Source of the DNA: Micromonospora sp. WMMD1082
Lineage (GTDB): Bacteria; Actinomycetota; Actinomycetes; Mycobacteriales; Micromonosporaceae
DNA: 64,000 nt
NCBI RefSeq assembly: GCF_029626175.1
Contig: NZ_JARUBM010000002.1
Location: 7,296,501-7,360,500, forward strand
Reading direction: 5' to 3'
Shown: one piece after another, positions 52,292 through 59,833 of the stretch
How the letters are laid out: each line of letters starts with the position of its first letter
Numbering within the stretch: position 1 is the stretch's first letter
The notes under the pieces: generated by a model
Seen by the model: only the letters and a program-made list of their open reading frames with translations
Databases searched by the model: none
What the model was told of the DNA's origin: nothing
Program-made: the position numbers and the translations under genes

Positions 52292-53185
52292 CTATGCGCC
52301 CGCGGGCAGTCGGGTGTTCCGCGGGATGCTGCCGAACCTGCCGGAGTGGAAGTCGCGGTACGCCTGCGCGATCTCCGCGCGGGTGTTCATCACGAAGGGG
52401 CCGCTGGCCACCACGGACTCGCCGATGGGCCGTCCCGCGTACAGCATGACCCGGGTCTGCTCGTCGCCGTCGCCGGTGGCCAGCGCCAGCGTGGTCGGGC
52501 CGCCCTGCCGGGAGACCGGGTCCGACCAGGCGATCTGGCCCGCGTCGACCGTCCGGCCGGCGACCGCCAGGCGGCCGGAGATGACGTACGCGAAGGCCCG
52601 CTGGTCCCCGTCGAGCACCTGCCGGTACTCGGTCCTTGGATCGAGTGTGATGAGCATCCCCAGGATCGGCCAGTGGTTGATCGCCGGACCGCGAGCCGAG
52701 GCGGTCTCGCCCGAGACGACCTGGATCAGCACACCCGGCTCGGTGTGCACCGCCTGCATGCCGGCACGCAGATCCTGGTAGCGGGTGGGCGCGAGCTTCC
52801 GGTCGGCCGGCAGGTTGATCCACATCTGGATGATGTGCGCGCGCTCGGATCGGGCGGCGACCTCCCGGTGGATGATGCCGCGCCCGGCGGTCATCCATTG
52901 GATGTCGCCCGGCCCGAGCACGCCGGCGTTGCCAAGGCTGTCGCCGTGCTCCAGCGCGCCGTCCAGGATCAGGGTGACGGTTTCCAGTCCGCGGTGCGGA
53001 TGCCAGTCGAACCCCGGCTCGTTGACCAGTTCCTCACCCATCACCAGGAACGGGTCGGTCCAGGCGTTGTTGCCCGGCGCGATGATGAGTGCGCTGTCGT
53101 CAGAATGTGCGGTACGACCGATGCGCACCTTGTCGATGATCCGGTCGACCCCACGCGTGACCGGTGTGCTGTGGCTGGCCATCAT
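52292..53185 (-). CDS. Pirin-family protein
   Basis: A 297-residue cupin-fold pirin: FDWHPHRGLETVTLILDGALEHGDSLGNAGVLGPGDIQWMTAGRGIIHREV carries the metal-binding His62, His64 (HPHRG) and a Glu/His further on. Bacterial pirins have quercetinase-like or regulatory roles. The first ATG of the tandem ATGATG is used, with GGGAGGGC upstream. The divergent HxlR regulator next door, 81 bases away, is the likely controller. Confidence 0.94.
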   Translation of the reverse strand: MMASHSTPVTRGVDRIIDKVRIGRTAHSDDSALIIAPGNNAWTDPFLVMGEELVNEPGFDWHPHRGLETVTLILDGALEHGDSLGNAGVLGPGDIQWMTAGRGIIHREVAARSERAHIIQMWINLPADRKLAPTRYQDLRAGMQAVHTEPGVLIQVVSGETASARGPAINHWPILGMLITLDPRTEYRQVLDGDQRAFAYVISGRLAVAGRTVDAGQIAWSDPVSRQGGPTTLALATGDGDEQTRVMLYAGRPIGESVVASGPFVMNTRAEIAQAYRDFHSGRFGSIPRNTRLPAGA

Positions 53186-53266
53186 GCCCTCCCTGCTCGA
53201 TGGGGAAAGCGTCCTGCCGGGCCGCCGTTGCTGGCAAAGGCCACCCAAGCTACTTATCTTTGGTGA

Positions 53267-53620
53267 GTGACCACGCTGCCGGGCCTGCCCGCCACCCCTG
53301 CCGACCACGACGACTGCCGCCGGGTGGTCCGCACGGTAGAGATCATCGGGGTCCGCTGGACCGGTGCGATCCTGCTCGCCGCCGCCCGGGGCGCCCGCCG
53401 GTTCCGGGACTACCGCGCCATGGTGCCCGGCATCTCCGATCCGCAGCTCTCGCTGCGGCTGAAGGACCTCCAGACCCGGGGGCTCATCGCCCGCACCGTG
53501 ATCCCCAGCACACCGGTGCAGATCACCTACGCCCTCACGCCGGACGGCGTGGAGCTGATCACCGCGCTTCAGCCCCTGTCCCACTGGAGCAGGCGGCACC
53601 CTCCGGAGGAGAAAGGGTGA
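53267..53620 (+). CDS. HxlR-family regulator
   Basis: A 117-residue HxlR/MarR-like winged-helix regulator: DDCRRVVRTVEIIGVRWTGAILLAAARGARRFRDYRAMVPGISDPQLSLRLKDLQTRGLIARTVIPSTPVQITYALTPDGVEL spans residues 15-98. One cysteine (Cys17) near the N-terminus may be redox-sensing, as in related regulators. It is divergent from pirin; HxlR/pirin pairs are common and respond to electrophiles or quinones. The role here is inferred from that pairing. Confidence 0.92.
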   Translation: MTTLPGLPATPADHDDCRRVVRTVEIIGVRWTGAILLAAARGARRFRDYRAMVPGISDPQLSLRLKDLQTRGLIARTVIPSTPVQITYALTPDGVELITALQPLSHWSRRHPPEEKG

Positions 53621-53760
53621 CGGCGGCCGACCCATCCGGGCGACGGGTTTGCAAGCTGCCGATCACCCTCGAAGACGTGCTCTGACCGGGCATCGGTGTG
53701 GCGTCCGCACCGCACCTCGACGCCGAACGCGCAGCGAAGGCATTGAACATCTGCTATATG

Positions 53761-53774
53761 TGGGAACGCTTCCA
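53761..53774. promoter_or_regulatory. CebR-type operator TGGGAACGCTTCCA upstream of the Cip1-like gene
   Basis: Two bases differ from the Streptomyces CebR consensus and one from the box before the LPMO. It lies 67 bases upstream of the secreted protein start. Occurrence of the same box before two secreted polymer-degradation genes supports a cellobiose-responsive regulon. Confidence 0.8.
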
Positions 53775-53840
53775 AGCGTCGAGCGCCGTGTCCATCGGCA
53801 CTCCGTCGGCGTGCTGAGGACCGAAGTCACGGAGGAGACC

Positions 53841-54617
53841 ATGCGCAACCTTCTCGCGGCGTTGACCGCCGCCCTGGTGCTCGGCGCCACGGCCGGCAGC
53901 GTCCCGTCCGACGCGGCGGGTGCCTCCCACCGCGGCTCCTGCACCCGACACCTGCTCTTCTGTGAGGACTTCGAGCGACTGCCGCGCGGCGGCCCCAGCA
54001 CCCTAAACTGGGGCATCGACACCCGCAACGGCACGCTCACCGTCGAACGTGCCGCCCGTGGCAACCAGGTGCTGCACATCCACACCGTCGACAACGGACG
54101 CGCCTTCCTCCGCGTCGACGACTTCGCCGCACCCGGCAACCGCTTCTACGGCCGGATGCGGCTACGCGTCGACGCCTTCCCGACCGCCCCCGACTGGGCA
54201 CACTTCACCCTCGTCGAGGCCACTGGCACCGGCAGCTCGGAGATCGTCCGCCCGATCGGCGGCCAGTACGCCCCCACGGTCCCCGGAATCTTCTGGGGCC
54301 TGGGCGCCGATGGCGGACCGACCGGCGACTGGACCAACTGGCGCGAGTCCGCCCCGGTGGTCGAAGACACCTGGCAGTGCTTCGAGTGGAAACTCGACCC
54401 GGCGGACAACCGCGTCACGGTGTGGATCGACGGCGTGGCCAACCCGGAGCTGACCGCCTCCACCAACACGCACGGCGGCAACGACGTGCCCTTCATCCTG
54501 CCGACGGTGAACACCGTGAAGATCGGCTGGCAGCTCTACCAGGGCGGCACCACGCCGGGCGAGTTCGACCTCTGGATCGACGACATCGCGCTCTCCACCG
54601 CCCGCATCGGCTGCTGA
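53841..54617 (+). CDS. Secreted Cip1-like protein (cellulose-induced type)
   Basis: A 258-residue secreted beta-jelly-roll protein. The signal peptide is at residues 1-26 or so (cleavage near SDA-AGA). The mature part begins CTRHLLFCEDFERLPRG, and continues with WGIDTRNGTLTVERAARGNQVLHIH, FYGRMRLRVDAFPTAPDWAHFTLVEATG and EFDLWIDDIALSTARIGC. It resembles the core of Trichoderma reesei Cip1, a secreted protein co-induced with cellulases, known also from some actinomycetes; family assignment is by pattern memory. Its reaction, if any, is not established (lyase activity has been suggested for the fold). GGAGGAG precedes the ATG, and the CebR box lies upstream. Confidence 0.75.
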   Translation: MRNLLAALTAALVLGATAGSVPSDAAGASHRGSCTRHLLFCEDFERLPRGGPSTLNWGIDTRNGTLTVERAARGNQVLHIHTVDNGRAFLRVDDFAAPGNRFYGRMRLRVDAFPTAPDWAHFTLVEATGTGSSEIVRPIGGQYAPTVPGIFWGLGADGGPTGDWTNWRESAPVVEDTWQCFEWKLDPADNRVTVWIDGVANPELTASTNTHGGNDVPFILPTVNTVKIGWQLYQGGTTPGEFDLWIDDIALSTARIGC

Positions 54618-54643
54618 CCCCACCACCGTCTCCGAGCCGGGGG

Positions 54644-55654
54644 TCAGTCCGGATCGGGCATCAGTCCCTGGTCGCGGAGTTGTTGGACCTGCCGCGCCGG
54701 TGGTGGAAGCGGATCCGGGTCCGAGGGGCGCGGTCCCTCGGGGCCGTCCGGGCCAACCCGGACGAAGGTCTCGACCCGAGTCACCCGGCACGGCACGCCC
54801 TGCACCTCGAAGTCGTCGGTACGCGGGGGCCGATGCGCCGCCCGGGCGCGGGCGTACGCCGCAATGAGCTCCTCGATCGAGGTGTTCTCGGTGCGCGCGA
54901 TGTCGCCGACGGACAGGGACTCCGCGTCCCGGGCGGCCTGGGGTGTCGGGTAGTTGTTGGACGACCGGGGCCGCCACCGGCCGGAGACGTGCTCCCCGAC
55001 GGTGTAGCAGACCGGGAGCAGCACCACGTTCGGGTGGGTGGCCACCGCCCGGCGGGAGTCGGCGTGCACATCCTCGGGGACAGTCTCCGCCCGGTAGGAC
55101 GCCGAGATCATCTCCATCCGGACCAGCCCGTCGGCGAGCCCCGTACCAGCGGTCGGGTCGATGACGAAGCCGTCCCACCGCGATGCGCTCCGCTCCGCCT
55201 GCCCCGGCGGGTGCGGGTCCGGATCGGTGGGCCGGGGCGGCTCCGGGCCGTCCGGGCCCATCCGGATGAACGGTTGGGCGCGGATGATCCGGTAGCGGCG
55301 CCCGTTGGCCGCGAGTTCGTCGACAGGCTCCCAGTCGAGCAGCTCATACGCCTCCTCGTAGGCCGCCCGCTCGACCGTATGCTCAGCGGTCTGCGGTGTT
55401 TCGCTGAACAGCTTGCGGAAGTGGGACGCGAGGCTGTCCCGGGCGTCCTGCGGCTCGTCGGCGTTCAGCCGCAGGATCCGCCACCGGCCGTCCACCTCCT
55501 CGGCACAGCCGAAGATCGGCGCGCTCCACAAGATCGTGGGGTATGCGACCGAGCGGTGCCGGGCGTCGTCCTCGGAGACCGCCGACACCGGGTCGTCCCG
55601 CTGCTCGATCTTGATCAGCAGGTGATCGGGCACCCGCTCGTCGCGATAGGCCAT
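54644..55654 (-). CDS. DUF5954-family protein
   Basis: A 336-residue cytoplasmic protein. It opens with VPDHLLIKIEQRDDPVSAVSEDDARHRSVAYPTILWSAPIFGCAEEVDGRWRILRLN, the DUF5954 pattern, and contains two nearly equivalent modules: each ends with RxxRxxxFxRxGPDGPExPRPxDPDP (PFIRMGPDGPEPPRPTDPDP near 135 and TFVRVGPDGPEGPRPSDPDP near 305), showing an internal duplication. No catalytic motif is visible. The family occurs in actinomycetes and its function is unknown. ATG 55654 is the first start in the conserved region. Confidence 0.8.
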   Translation of the reverse strand: MAYRDERVPDHLLIKIEQRDDPVSAVSEDDARHRSVAYPTILWSAPIFGCAEEVDGRWRILRLNADEPQDARDSLASHFRKLFSETPQTAEHTVERAAYEEAYELLDWEPVDELAANGRRYRIIRAQPFIRMGPDGPEPPRPTDPDPHPPGQAERSASRWDGFVIDPTAGTGLADGLVRMEMISASYRAETVPEDVHADSRRAVATHPNVVLLPVCYTVGEHVSGRWRPRSSNNYPTPQAARDAESLSVGDIARTENTSIEELIAAYARARAAHRPPRTDDFEVQGVPCRVTRVETFVRVGPDGPEGPRPSDPDPLPPPARQVQQLRDQGLMPDPD

Positions 55655-55775
55655 GCACGCATTGTGTGCCGCGGATCGCCGAAACGCAGCACCGCCACCA
55701 CCACGGTCCCTCCACAAATGCCAGTAACTCCTCCACAAAGTCGGGTCGCACCCCTCGGGGGGCGGGCGGGAATGA

Positions 55776-56072
55776 TCATCCAGCCTGGTGACGCTCGTGC
55801 CGGTCGAGTTCGGCTGGCACGGTTGCTGTACTTCGCTGCTGTACTTCCGGCGGCTGCCTCGTCCAGCCGATGAAGCGGCGGTGCAGGGTGCCGGCTGGCG
55901 CCCAGGGCATGTCCTCGGCGGCCTGGATGAGGTAGGCACCGAGGTAGAGAGCCAGCGACACCGGCGCGTCCGCGTACTCCGCGCGCAGTTCCCGCCGCCG
56001 CGTCGGACACGGCCACGGCAGGTCGCAGCCACCGCAGCTCCAGATCGGCAGTACCGGCCCGTGGGTGGTCAC
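55776..56072 (-). CDS. Cys-rich small protein in XRE-TPR operon (second)
   Basis: A 98-residue protein with WSCGGCDLPWPCPTRRRELRAEYADAPVSLALYLGAYLIQAAEDMP. The C-x2-C-x5-C arrangement resembles a small zinc knuckle, followed by a helix pair. The last 35 residues are Arg/Gln-rich. It starts inside the stop of the preceding small gene (ATGA overlap). The same CxC/CxxC...DLPWPC-type opening is shared with the preceding protein (CGCGADLPC), suggesting the two proteins share a metal-binding module. Function unknown. Confidence 0.65.
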   Translation of the reverse strand: MTTHGPVLPIWSCGGCDLPWPCPTRRRELRAEYADAPVSLALYLGAYLIQAAEDMPWAPAGTLHRRFIGWTRQPPEVQQRSTATVPAELDRHERHQAG

Positions 56073-56350
56073 CGCTGATCATCCGTCGGTGGCCAGTGCC
56101 CTCGGTTGATCGGTAGCCGGTGCCGGGTCCGGCACGGCAGGTCAGCTCCGCAGCCGCAGATGCGCCGCCAGCGCTGCCAGGACCACACCGGCCGATGCCG
56201 CCGGGCGAAGGTCAACGCGGTGGCCGACAGATAGCCGTCGTACGAGACGCGCCGCACGTACCCTCCCTCGTCGCTCACGAGGGCGGCAGCTTCGTCGCCC
56301 TCTGGCTGGGGGACGCGGCGGCCGGGCGTGACTCGCGCCGACCACCGCAT
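56069..56350 (-). CDS. Cys-rich small protein in XRE-TPR operon (first)
   Basis: A 93-residue protein: DEGGYVRRVSYDGYLSATALTFARRHRPVWSWQRWRRICGCGADLPCRTRHRLPINRGHW. Its C-terminal half has C-x-C-x4-C plus His, parallel to the next gene product. The central region YLSATALTFARRHRPVWSWQRW is repeatedly seen in small actinomycete proteins downstream of XRE-TPR regulators. It lies 61 bases beyond the XRE-TPR gene and is coupled to the following gene. Function unknown; regulation by the upstream protein is likely. Confidence 0.65.
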   Translation of the reverse strand: MRWSARVTPGRRVPQPEGDEAAALVSDEGGYVRRVSYDGYLSATALTFARRHRPVWSWQRWRRICGCGADLPCRTRHRLPINRGHWPPTDDQR

Positions 56351-56411
56351 CCCGTGAGCGAGAAGCTACGTTCGGTGGCGGGCTGGGTTGGGTAAGGTTC
56401 CTACCCCTGGA

Positions 56412-57623
56412 TCACGACACGAGGCCGACCTTGACCGCCAGGTCACGGGCGTCGTCTCGGGTGGAACGCGGACCGTCGAGCAGGTCCAGGGTGATCTGGC
56501 GGGCGTACCCGTTGAAGCGGATGGTCTCCGGAGCCGACTCGTACGCCCGCCGCAGCGCCGCCACGGTCGCTTCCTTGTCGTCCTTGCCGTAGTGCGCCCG
56601 CGCGACCTCGATCAGATGGCGTGCCCGACGCGGCCTCGACGGAATCGCCGCCACATCATGGCGACGGGCCTGCCGCACCGCCTCGCCCGACTGCTGCAAC
56701 TCCACCGCCACGGTCACCGCATGAGCGCCCATGATGACCCGGGAGAACGACGTCTGCGGCTGGTAGAAGCCCTCCGGCAGACGCTGCGCCACCTGATCCG
56801 CGCGGTCCCAGTACCGCCAGGCACGACCTTCCTCACCAGCACGAGCGGCGGTGTACGCGGCCTCGAAGTTGAGCGCACCCCACAACGCCAGCAGGTTCGT
56901 GCTCCCGTCGGCCGTTCGCGGTTCCAGAGCCGACAGCACGTTCAGCGTCACCGCCATCGCGGTGTCCCAGTCCCCGGCGTCCCGATGCACCTGGCACAGG
57001 AACCATGCCGCACCGGCGATCGCCTCCGGATCACCGGACTCCTGCGCCGCCACCATCGCCCGGTCCGCCACCCGCCACAGCAACTCCGCAGCCGGTTGGT
57101 ACGCAAGGAACATCTGCGCCAGCCCGAGCGTCTCCGCCAGTAGGGCTTGGGCCTGCCGCCGCTGCTCACCCTCGTACGCCAACACGGCCCGCTGCCCGTC
57201 CCGGAGCAACCCCGGCAATAACCCGCCCAGCACCGTACGGTGATCCGCCGCCTGATGGCGTGCCCGCCACCCTGCCGCAAGTCGCTCCCTCAGACCGGAC
57301 AACGACTCCGGCGGGATGTCACCGGGGAGCGCGACATGGTTCACGGCGGCCCGGACCGACGCCAGCGCCGGATGCTCCGGCCCGTTGACCACAGCGGACC
57401 GGTCGCCCAACTCCGCCGCCAAGGCAGACACGTCGATCTTCAGGGCACGGGCGATCCGATCCAGCATGTGAATGCGCGGCGGCAGGATTCGGTCCGTCTC
57501 GACCGCCTTGACCCACTCGGCGCTACGCCCCACCAACCCACCGAGCACCGCACGAGTCTTCCCGGACCGCTCCCGGTAGACCTTCAACCGCTGCCCGAAC
57601 GTCAACTCCGGCAAGGAATCCAC
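56412..57623 (-). CDS. XRE-TPR regulator
   Basis: A 403-residue regulator. The N-terminal XRE HTH (residues 5-65) reads LTFGQRLKVYRERSGKTRAVLGGLVGRSAEWVKAVETDRILPPRIHMLDRIARALKIDVSAL, followed by a long TPR-like helical region (about 90-390), e.g. GDPEAIAGAAWFLCQVHRDAGDWDTAMAVTLNVL and RRARHLIEVARAHYGKDDKEATVAALRRAYESAPETIRFN. Such proteins sense peptides or small molecules through TPRs in Gram-positive bacteria. The GTG at 57623 has GAGGAGG upstream. Two Cys-rich small genes follow in the same direction. No secreted peptide gene was found beside it. Confidence 0.9.
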   Translation of the reverse strand: MDSLPELTFGQRLKVYRERSGKTRAVLGGLVGRSAEWVKAVETDRILPPRIHMLDRIARALKIDVSALAAELGDRSAVVNGPEHPALASVRAAVNHVALPGDIPPESLSGLRERLAAGWRARHQAADHRTVLGGLLPGLLRDGQRAVLAYEGEQRRQAQALLAETLGLAQMFLAYQPAAELLWRVADRAMVAAQESGDPEAIAGAAWFLCQVHRDAGDWDTAMAVTLNVLSALEPRTADGSTNLLALWGALNFEAAYTAARAGEEGRAWRYWDRADQVAQRLPEGFYQPQTSFSRVIMGAHAVTVAVELQQSGEAVRQARRHDVAAIPSRPRRARHLIEVARAHYGKDDKEATVAALRRAYESAPETIRFNGYARQITLDLLDGPRSTRDDARDLAVKVGLVS

Positions 57624-57738
57624 CGGAACCTCCTCGCGTAGCACGGGGATGCACCACCGACCCAGCGGCCGCAATCTGCACTATCTGTAGCGGCATCCTA
57701 GACTCACGGGAAGCGGTCGCGCATGTGGCGAGGTCGGC

Positions 57739-57925
57739 GCCGGGCGGGCTGCGTTTCACGACCTGCGGCACTCGTACGCGACCGAGCTGATGTCGCGCGG
57801 CGTTCCGATCAACGACGTTCAGGGCGGTGATGGGCCATGAGAAACCGTCGACAACGTTGAACCTCTACACTCACCGATCGGACGGACGGGGTCAACGCAT
57901 TCGCGACGCGTTCGCTGACTCATAG
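57739..57925 (+). pseudogene. Frameshifted C-terminal remnant of a tyrosine recombinase (phage integrase)
   Basis: The end of a tyrosine recombinase: FHDLRHSYATELMSRGVPINDVQ (catalytic box with His and Arg of HxLRH) in one frame and then, after a one-base frameshift near 57825, VMGHEKPSTTLNLYTHRSDGRGQRIRDAFADS including the nucleophilic Tyr (NLYTH) up to a TAG at 57923. Everything upstream is missing. It ends about 77 bases from the 3' end of tRNA-Val on the other strand, a classical location for an integrase next to its tRNA attachment site, so this is the scar of an older element. Confidence 0.85.
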
Positions 57926-57963
57926 CTGACTCATGACCATGCTCATCGATGCAGTCAGCAAGA

Positions 57964-57989
57964 GAGGCACCCTCTTCCGAGGGTGCCTC
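57964..57989. terminator. Hairpin terminator beside tRNA-Val
   Basis: Perfect 11-base arms GAGGCACCCTC/GAGGGTGCCTC with a four-base loop TTCC, 14 bases from the tRNA 3' end (tRNA on the minus strand). Confidence 0.85.
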
Positions 57990-58002
57990 AGCTGCTTATT
58001 CG

Positions 58003-58077
58003 TGGTGGGCGATACTGGGATCGAACCAGTGACCTCTTCGGTGTGAACGAAGCGCTCTCCCGCTGAGCTAATCGCCC
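58003..58077 (-). tRNA. tRNA-Val (anticodon CAC), CCA encoded
   Basis: A complete cloverleaf read on the minus strand: acceptor GGGCGAT pairing with ATCGCCC, D arm GCTC-AGCGGGA-GAGC, anticodon stem CTTCG/CGAAG with loop TTCACAC (anticodon CAC, valine GTG codons), T arm ACTGG-TTCGATC-CCAGT, discriminator A, then an encoded CCA. It is 75 bases including CCA. Confidence 0.97.
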
Positions 58078-58127
58078 TCAGCGCGGATCACCTTACCCGA
58101 TCGAACGACCGGACCGCGAACCCGGGG

Positions 58128-58544
58128 TCAGTTCGTCGCCAGGTAGCGCAGCACCTGGGCGATCACGTCGATGCCGAGGCTGTACTTGACCGACAGCAGG
58201 GCCACGGTGCCGACGAAGACGATGCCGACCGAGCCGATCACCACGCGTACGGCGAGTGACTGCCTCTTCACCCATGCCGTCCAACCGTGCACGTGGCGGC
58301 GGGTGAAGCCGAGCAGCCGCTTGGCCCAGTGGAACTCCACGGCCCAGATGCCGAGGCCGGCGATCACGAGCAACCAGCCCGGGCCGGGCAGCGGGATGAG
58401 CACGATGCCGACGGACACCACGAGGGCGCCGAGCACCCCGATTATGACCTTGAGTGCGACGCGGCCGGTGGGGTTGGCCCGGATCAATGCGAGGGTGGTG
58501 GATATCCGCTGCCGCCAGTGTGGTGGGCCACGTCGCTCGGACAC
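58128..58544 (-). CDS. TIGR02611-type PGPGW membrane protein
   Basis: A 138-residue membrane protein with the PGPGW signature: LKVIIGVLGALVVSVGIVLIPLPGPGWLLVIAGLGIWAVEFHWAKRLL, then a C-terminal helix pair VRVVIGSVGIVFVGTVALLSVKYSLGIDVIAQVL. Three or four hydrophobic segments are visible. The family is of unknown function. The GTG at 58544 (MSERRGPPHWRQR) has GAGGGGGG upstream and gives the usual family length. The frame stays open to 58904, adding 120 residues of Arg/Gly/Asp-rich low complexity; that part may be real in this species or simply untranslated. Confidence 0.82.
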   Translation of the reverse strand: MSERRGPPHWRQRISTTLALIRANPTGRVALKVIIGVLGALVVSVGIVLIPLPGPGWLLVIAGLGIWAVEFHWAKRLLGFTRRHVHGWTAWVKRQSLAVRVVIGSVGIVFVGTVALLSVKYSLGIDVIAQVLRYLATN

Positions 58545-59174
58545 GGCGACAACACCCCCCTCACGCTCCGCGACTCCGTTCGTCTCGCCGCGACGGCCTT
58601 GCCCCACCGACGTGGCGCGTCCGTTGGCGCCGCTCCCCCGGGCATAGTCACGTCCGTTACGTCCGGCCCGACCGCCGGCCGCCGGCCGCCGATCACTCGC
58701 CGAACCCCGATCACCCACCGGACCTCGATCACCCTCCGCGTCGCGGCCACCCGCCGCGCCGCGATCGGCCACGGACCGACCGGGTCGATCCTGCTGCTCC
58801 TTCGGCACCCCGTACCCCCGCTGTTCGGCTGCGCGGACCGCGACGTTTGACGGGCCCCGCGCGGTCACCGGATCCACTGAGGATCGCTTCTGCGACCATT
58901 TCACCCCCCAGTGTTGCGCGGGCCCGTCACTGCAACGGCCGACTGGACGTTACCGGAGTAAGTCGACGACTGAACAAACCCGATGCCGGGCTGGATGAAC
59001 CCACTGGGCAGAACCGGAAATCCTACATGAATTTTCACATTCAGACGGCCTTTCGGACCCCCTTCCCACCACTGGGTGAAGTCAGCGCATGGCGGAGCGT
59101 AGCCAGGAAGAGCGGCTGAGTATGGGAAAAGCGGGACACGCGCGTTCCGCAGCGGTGCCGGGGGGAGAACGTTC

Positions 59175-59606
59175 ATGAGTGTCATTCGACCGACGACCGT
59201 AGAGGTCGAGACGTCGCTAAGGCTCGTCGCACCTGACGCCACCGCCTTGCCGGTGCGCGCCAGTCTGCGTTACGACCCTGCTGACCCGTATGCGGTCCAT
59301 GTCCTGTTCCATGCCGAATCGGCCGGCGGCGAGGCGGTGAGCTGGTCCTTCGCCCGCGAACTGCTGGTCACCGGGCTCGACGAGCCGGCGGGCATCGGAG
59401 ACGTACGGGTCTGGCCCTGGGCCACTCCGCGCGGCGACTTCGTCGCGCTGGCGCTGTCGTCGCCGGACGGCAACGCCCTGTTCGAGGTGCCGCGCAGCGT
59501 GCTGGTGCGTTTCCTGCGGCGGACCTACGTCGTCGTCCCGCGCGGTCGGGAGGCCGAGCACCTGGACGTCGACACGGCGGTGAACCGGCTGCTGGCCGGT
59601 CGCTGA
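59175..59606 (+). CDS. SsgA-family sporulation/cell-division regulator (SsgB-like)
   Basis: A 143-residue SsgA-like protein: LVAPDATALPVRASLRYDPADPYAVHVLFHAESAGGEAVSWSFARELLVTGLDEPAGIGDVRVWPWATPRGDFVALALSSPDGNALFEVPRSVLVRFLRRTYVVVPRGREAEHLDVDTAVNRLL. This family occurs only in morphologically complex actinomycetes; SsgB recruits FtsZ to sporulation septa in Streptomyces. Sequence length and the conserved WxFARELL core fit the SsgB/SsgA-like group; which member is not certain. GGGGGGAGAAC precedes the ATG. Confidence 0.95.
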   Translation: MSVIRPTTVEVETSLRLVAPDATALPVRASLRYDPADPYAVHVLFHAESAGGEAVSWSFARELLVTGLDEPAGIGDVRVWPWATPRGDFVALALSSPDGNALFEVPRSVLVRFLRRTYVVVPRGREAEHLDVDTAVNRLLAGR

Positions 59607-59704
59607 CCACGACGGAACGGGGCCGCGCGGATCTGCCGAGTCCGCGCGGTCCTCGCCTGTCCGCCCTCCGCGCCACCATCCCCGCCGCACGCACGTCACA
59701 GCGG

Positions 59705-59773
59705 CGATCTTGCACTTTCGGTCGCCGATATACAGCTTACGCCCGGTATGTCGAGACACAAAGTGCAAGATCG
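59705..59773. repeat. Intergenic inverted repeat with 14-base arms
   Basis: CGATCTTGCACTTT at 59705-59718 and its perfect reverse complement at 59760-59773 enclose 41 bases. This is the layout of a REP or small non-autonomous insertion unit in the 227-base gap between the SsgB-like and SDR genes. Whether it recurs elsewhere in the genome cannot be seen from this window. Confidence 0.75.
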
Positions 59774-59833
59774 ACGAGGCGCGGCAAGGGGCGAGGCGCG
59801 CGGGCGGGGGGCGGGGAGGGTGGGGGTACGGGG

